This document shows positions 39,708 to 43,207 of a stretch of DNA of 43,207 bases, piece after piece (position 1 is the stretch's first letter; each line of letters begins with the position of its first letter). The position numbers were made by a program, and so were the translations under genes. The stretch is taken from the NCBI GenBank assembly GCA_033762075.1, contig JANRLY010000038.1:1-43207 (forward strand). The letters run 5' to 3'. This DNA comes from VFKI01 sp033762075 (lineage in GTDB: Bacteria; Pseudomonadota; Gammaproteobacteria; DSM-16500). The notes beneath the pieces were generated by a model. That model was not told where the DNA came from and searched no databases. It was given only the letters and a program-made list of their open reading frames with translations.

Positions 39708-41813
39708 ATGCAAACAACACAAATTCATTCAACATCACGCATGCAACCGATTTCATGTCGACAATTGTCGGGTGTGGGTGAGCGCACCGCAGAACGTCTT
39801 GCGCGTTTAGGAATTGTTTACGTCGAAGATTTATTATTTCATTTACCATTGCGTTACGAAGATCGCACGCATGTTCAATTAATTACCCAGGTGAGTATTG
39901 GGCAGAGTGCAGTGCTCGATGTCACCATCGATAAAATTCTTTTTCCAACAAAAGGTCGTACGCGTTTACTTTTGCAAGTGAGAGATGAAAGTGGAATGCT
40001 CTCGATACGATTTTTTCATCTTACGCCGCAGCAACGTCGTCTATTTCATGTGGGCGCGCGTATGCGTTGTTATGGCGAAATACGTTTAGGGGTGCAAGGT
40101 TTAGAGTGTATTCATCCAGAATATCAAATCATTGATGAGAATGCTTCGTTTCCTGTCGATCCTTATTTGACACCGATTTATCCTGTGACAGAAGGGTTGA
40201 GTCAAATGACATTTCGGAAGTTGATTCGGCAGGCGCTTACTTTTTTTGAGAAAGGTCTTATTCTTCGAGAATTATTGCCGAAAAATATTTTAGAAAAAAT
40301 GAATTTTTTACCTCTGCAAGAAGTCTTGCATTTTATTCATCGACCAGATGCAAAAGTACCGATGGATTTACTCAACCAACGGCAGCATGCGGCACAAAAA
40401 AGACTGGTCTTTGAAGAATTACTCGCGCATCGTTTAGCATTGTTACAAATTAAAAAAACGTTCAAACAACAAAAAGCACATCCTTTGCCGGCGATTGGCA
40501 GTTTGCGTACGCAATTGATTCATCAATTACCGTTTCAATTAACCGAAGCGCAAAAAAAAGTGGTTGCCGAAATTAGCCAAGATTTATCGCTGAATCAACC
40601 TATGTTGCGATTATTGCAAGGGGATGTAGGTTCTGGAAAAACAATTGTTGCAGCACTCGCTGTTTTGCAAGCCATCGAAAATGGGGGGCAGGTTGCTATT
40701 CTTGCGCCCACAGAATTGTTAGCAGAACAACATTTTCAAAATTTCAATCACTGGTTTCAATCGCTAGGCATTCAAGTGGTTTTATTGTCTGGACAAATGA
40801 AAGTATCTGTTCGGCGTGAAGCGTTACAAAATATTGCAGCTGGTAACGTGCAACTTGTGATTGGAACGCATGCTATTTTTCAAGCGGATGTTGCATTTTC
40901 GCATTTAGTCTTGTTGGTGATTGATGAACAACATCGTTTTGGTGTGGAGCAACGCGCTTTGTTGCGCGAGAAAGGTATTCAGGGCGATGTGTTTCCCCAT
41001 CAACTTATTATGACAGCAACGCCTATTCCACGAACGCTGGCGATGAGCTTGTACGCGGATTTTGATTATTCAGTGATAGATGCTTTGCCACCGGGGCGTC
41101 AACCTGTGATGACACGTGTGGTTCCCTGTGAAAGACGGCAAGACATTTTAATGCACTTAAAAAATGCTTGTGCGACAGGTTCCCAAGCGTATTGGGTATG
41201 TACGCTCATCGAAGAATCTGAAATCTTGCAATGTCAGGCAGCTGAAAATACATTTCAACAATTAGTAACCGCATTGCCGGAATTTAAAGTTGCCTTATTA
41301 CATGGACGCATGAAGACCTCTGAAAAAGAACAAGTCATGTTAAATTTCAGAAAAGGGGAAATCCATATTCTGGTTGCAACCACAGTCATTGAGGTCGGCG
41401 TTGATGTGCCTGCTGCGAATTTAATGATTATCGAAAATGCCGAACGATTGGGATTGGCTCAGCTGCATCAATTACGTGGTCGGGTGGGTCGAGGTGCTTC
41501 GAGTAGTTATTGTGTGTTAGTGTATCAATCGCCTTTATCAATGCAAGCAAAAGAACGTTTAGCGGTGATGAGAGAAACAACCGATGGTTTTAAAATTGCG
41601 CAACGTGATCTTGAGTTACGTGGCGCAGGGGAAGTCTTAGGTACGCGGCAAACAGGTGATATTTCATTCCGGATTGCGGATTTATTGCGAGACAGTGATT
41701 TATTTCCAGCTGTTCAAGCAACTGCGCAAACTCTGTTGACAGATCATCTGCCTCAGGTGGAAGAATTAATTCGTCGTTGGATTGGGGAAAATAAAAAATA
41801 TGGTCAAGTGTAA
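39708..41813 (+). CDS. recG: ATP-dependent DNA helicase RecG
   Basis: RecG remodels stalled replication forks and branched DNA. The 701 aa follow the family layout: an N-terminal wedge (OB-fold) domain with LSGVGERTAERLARLGI and LPLRYEDRT, then two helicase lobes with the Walker A GDVGSGKT at about residue 305, DEQHRFG, TATPIPRTLA, then HGRMKTSEKEQVM, TTVIEVGVDVP and QLHQLRGRVGRG, and the TRG motif region near ELRGAGEVLGTRQTG. ATG 39708 is kept; ATG 39741 (MQPISCRQLSGVG) is an alternative close to the family start. tyrS follows after 11 bases. Confidence 0.97.
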   Translation: MQTTQIHSTSRMQPISCRQLSGVGERTAERLARLGIVYVEDLLFHLPLRYEDRTHVQLITQVSIGQSAVLDVTIDKILFPTKGRTRLLLQVRDESGMLSIRFFHLTPQQRRLFHVGARMRCYGEIRLGVQGLECIHPEYQIIDENASFPVDPYLTPIYPVTEGLSQMTFRKLIRQALTFFEKGLILRELLPKNILEKMNFLPLQEVLHFIHRPDAKVPMDLLNQRQHAAQKRLVFEELLAHRLALLQIKKTFKQQKAHPLPAIGSLRTQLIHQLPFQLTEAQKKVVAEISQDLSLNQPMLRLLQGDVGSGKTIVAALAVLQAIENGGQVAILAPTELLAEQHFQNFNHWFQSLGIQVVLLSGQMKVSVRREALQNIAAGNVQLVIGTHAIFQADVAFSHLVLLVIDEQHRFGVEQRALLREKGIQGDVFPHQLIMTATPIPRTLAMSLYADFDYSVIDALPPGRQPVMTRVVPCERRQDILMHLKNACATGSQAYWVCTLIEESEILQCQAAENTFQQLVTALPEFKVALLHGRMKTSEKEQVMLNFRKGEIHILVATTVIEVGVDVPAANLMIIENAERLGLAQLHQLRGRVGRGASSSYCVLVYQSPLSMQAKERLAVMRETTDGFKIAQRDLELRGAGEVLGTRQTGDISFRIADLLRDSDLFPAVQATAQTLLTDHLPQVEELIRRWIGENKKYGQV

Positions 41814-41824
41814 GAGGTATATGT

Positions 41825-43045
41825 ATGAAGAAGTCAGTTAAAGAATCTCTCGAACTTATTCGCCGAGGCACGGGAGAGATTCTTCTTGAAGATGAACTCG
41901 TCGAAAAACTTTCTACGGGTCGTCCGTTAAAAGTGAAAGCAGGATTCGATCCTACAGCTCCTGATCTTCATTTAGGTCATACAGTATTGCTCAATAAAAT
42001 GCGGCAATTTCAAACGCTAGGTCATGAAGTGATTTTTTTAATCGGCGATTTTACGGGTATGATTGGTGATCCTTCTGGCAAAAATGAAACGCGTCCGCCG
42101 TTAACTTTCGAACAAGTCACAGAAAATGCTGCAACCTATCGCAAACAAGTTTTTAAAGTATTGGATCCAGAAAAAACTAAAATTCAATTTAATTCAGAAT
42201 GGATGAATGCATTTTCTTCTGTTGATTTGATTAAACTGGCTTCAACTTACACAGTCGCGCGCATGCTCGAACGCGAAGATTTTAAGACGCGTTATCAGAA
42301 TGAGCAATCGATAGCGATTCATGAATTTTTATATCCGTTGATTCAGGGTTACGATTCTGTTGCCATGAAGGCCGACATCGAATTAGGTGGAACAGATCAA
42401 AAATTTAATTTATTAATGGGACGGGAATTGCAGCGCCATTACGGTCAAAAAATGCAAACAGTGATCACAGTGCCATTGCTAGTGGGTCTGGATGGCGTAC
42501 GCAAAATGTCAAAATCCCTCGGAAATTATATTGGAATTGATGAAGCACCGAATGAAATTTTCGGTAAAGTGATGTCATTGTCAGACGAAACAATGTGGAC
42601 TTATTTTGAGTTGATCAGCTTCCGTTCTCTTCAAGAAATTGAAAAATTGAAACGCGAAGTACAAGAAGGACTCAATCCGCGCGACGTCAAATTTTTATTA
42701 GGCGAAGAAATTGTTGCGCGTTTTCATGATATTTCTGCTGCACAAAAAGCAAAAGAGGATTTTGTTGCACGTTTTCGTGAAGGTGCGATGCCTGATGAGA
42801 TGCCAGAAATTTCTCTGCCCATTGAAGCAGAAGGTCTACAGTTAGCGAATGTTATTAAGTTGGCAGGGTTAGTTCCTAGCACATCAGAAGCGATTCGTTT
42901 GCTGCGACAAGGTGGGGTGCGCATCGATGGTGAGCGTGTAGCTGAAATGGTTTGTCACGTGGGGCAGTCATTTGTACTGCAAGTGGGCAAGCGACGCTTT
43001 GCGAAAGTGAATTTAGTTTCAAAAGAAGTCAGTAAGCTGCGTTAA
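41825..43045 (+). CDS. tyrS: Tyrosyl-tRNA synthetase
   Basis: TyrS charges tRNA-Tyr with tyrosine. The 406 aa contain the class I signatures HLGH at 49-52 (in place of HIGH) and KMSKS at 227-231, FLIGDFTGMIGDPSG and the tRNA-binding helical domain, and end in an S4 RNA-binding domain (AIRLLRQGGVRIDGERV). It is of the type common in Pseudomonas and Haemophilus rather than the E. coli tyrS type. ATG 41825 follows AAGAGGT. It is 11 bases behind recG, and an rRNA-type promoter lies directly downstream, an arrangement known in several gammaproteobacteria. Confidence 0.97.
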   Translation: MKKSVKESLELIRRGTGEILLEDELVEKLSTGRPLKVKAGFDPTAPDLHLGHTVLLNKMRQFQTLGHEVIFLIGDFTGMIGDPSGKNETRPPLTFEQVTENAATYRKQVFKVLDPEKTKIQFNSEWMNAFSSVDLIKLASTYTVARMLEREDFKTRYQNEQSIAIHEFLYPLIQGYDSVAMKADIELGGTDQKFNLLMGRELQRHYGQKMQTVITVPLLVGLDGVRKMSKSLGNYIGIDEAPNEIFGKVMSLSDETMWTYFELISFRSLQEIEKLKREVQEGLNPRDVKFLLGEEIVARFHDISAAQKAKEDFVARFREGAMPDEMPEISLPIEAEGLQLANVIKLAGLVPSTSEAIRLLRQGGVRIDGERVAEMVCHVGQSFVLQVGKRRFAKVNLVSKEVSKLR

Positions 43046-43098
43046 TCGAGAATTTTTTGCGCATTCAAAATTTTTTTCATCTTTTTTTCGAAATAGAG

Positions 43099-43126
43099 TT
43101 GACAGGAAATTTGATGGCTGTAGAAT
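43099..43126 (+). promoter_or_regulatory. Strong rRNA-type promoter at the window end
   Basis: A perfect -35 TTGACA (43099-43104) is followed after 16 bases by TAGAAT (43121-43126) and then a GC-rich discriminator GCGCGTC, the feature that puts stable-RNA promoters under (p)ppGpp control. T-rich tracts lie upstream (43081-43088 and before), like an UP element. There is no start codon after it in the window. Confidence 0.8.
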
Positions 43127-43169
43127 GCGCGTCTCTGGCAAAAAAGAGCTGGAGCAGCCGAAAGGCAGA

Positions 43170-43182
43170 TGATCTTTAACAA
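43170..43182 (+). promoter_or_regulatory. boxA-like rRNA antitermination site
   Basis: TGATCTTTAACAA matches the boxA consensus (TGCTCTTTAACAA in E. coli) at all but one position, and the following AATAGACAAGCAATAAGTGTGGGCAC resembles leaders of ribosomal RNA operons. NusB/S10 would bind it and keep polymerase from terminating early. The 16S rRNA gene should start shortly past the window. Confidence 0.8.
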
Positions 43183-43207
43183 ATAGACAAGCAATAAGTG
43201 TGGGCAC

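Noticed and set aside
1..43207. CRISPR array, prophage or complete insertion sequence
   Set aside because: I saw no regularly spaced direct repeats, no phage structural genes and no intact transposase frame; the holin-like gene is isolated.

Overview
The window is a dense stretch of about 43 kb with moderate to low GC (roughly 40%, judged by eye). It comes from a gammaproteobacterium, most likely of the order Legionellales (Coxiella/Legionella/Berkiella-type relatives). The evidence is the gammaproteobacterial gene order (rpsU-yqeY-dnaG-rpoD with tRNA-Ile2 nearby; orn-queG-nnrD-tsaE-amiB-mutL-miaA; hfq-hflK-hflC-purA), a gene that looks like the Dot/Icm type IV secretion component icmQ, an ankyrin-repeat protein with an acidic C-terminus, and many dispersed palindromic repeats. 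I cannot name the genus.

Layout. 1-2.3 kb: guaA and tadA, separated by a palindromic repeat that supplies a possible start codon for tadA. 2.2-3.3 kb (minus): SET-domain protein, crcB and a DUF190 protein in one tight operon. 3.5-9.2 kb: accessory block with a coiled-coil protein, a FecR-domain secreted protein coupled to a DUF4344 metallopeptidase, a TMEM43-family membrane protein, a choloylglycine-hydrolase-family amidase and a small secreted protein. 9.2-14.2 kb: repeat-rich spacer, tRNA-Ile2(CAU), and the macromolecular synthesis operon rpsU-yqeY-dnaG-rpoD (minus), divergent from tsaD. 15.3-18.2 kb: plsY (minus), birA, the ankyrin protein and orn. 18.3-25.5 kb: queG (minus), then terC-nnrD-tsaE-amiB-mutL-miaA, nearly without gaps.

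25.5-35.1 kb interrupts the usual miaA-hfq junction. It holds an FAD monooxygenase, two unusual cysteine-rich membrane proteins, ridA, ctpA, gpmI, mlaA, a two-gene unit that I read as an icmR-type chaperone plus icmQ, and a zinc-finger/charged-helix protein. 35.3-39.3 kb resumes the conserved order with hfq-hflK-hflC-purA but no hflX. 39.3-43.2 kb: a 36-bp inverted-repeat pair, tRNA-Leu(CAG), recG and tyrS. The window ends in a strong promoter and a boxA-like leader, typical of the start of an rRNA operon.

Most genes are core housekeeping (purine synthesis, t6A and queuosine tRNA modification, replication and transcription initiation, mismatch repair, envelope maintenance). The most noteworthy material is the apparently orphan icmQ unit, the cysteine-rich pair, the SET-domain gene, the ankyrin effector candidate, the missing partner genes at conserved positions (hflX, envC, the NnrE domain) and several long inverted repeats. 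Family assignments rest on motif recognition and memory of the families; no database search was run.
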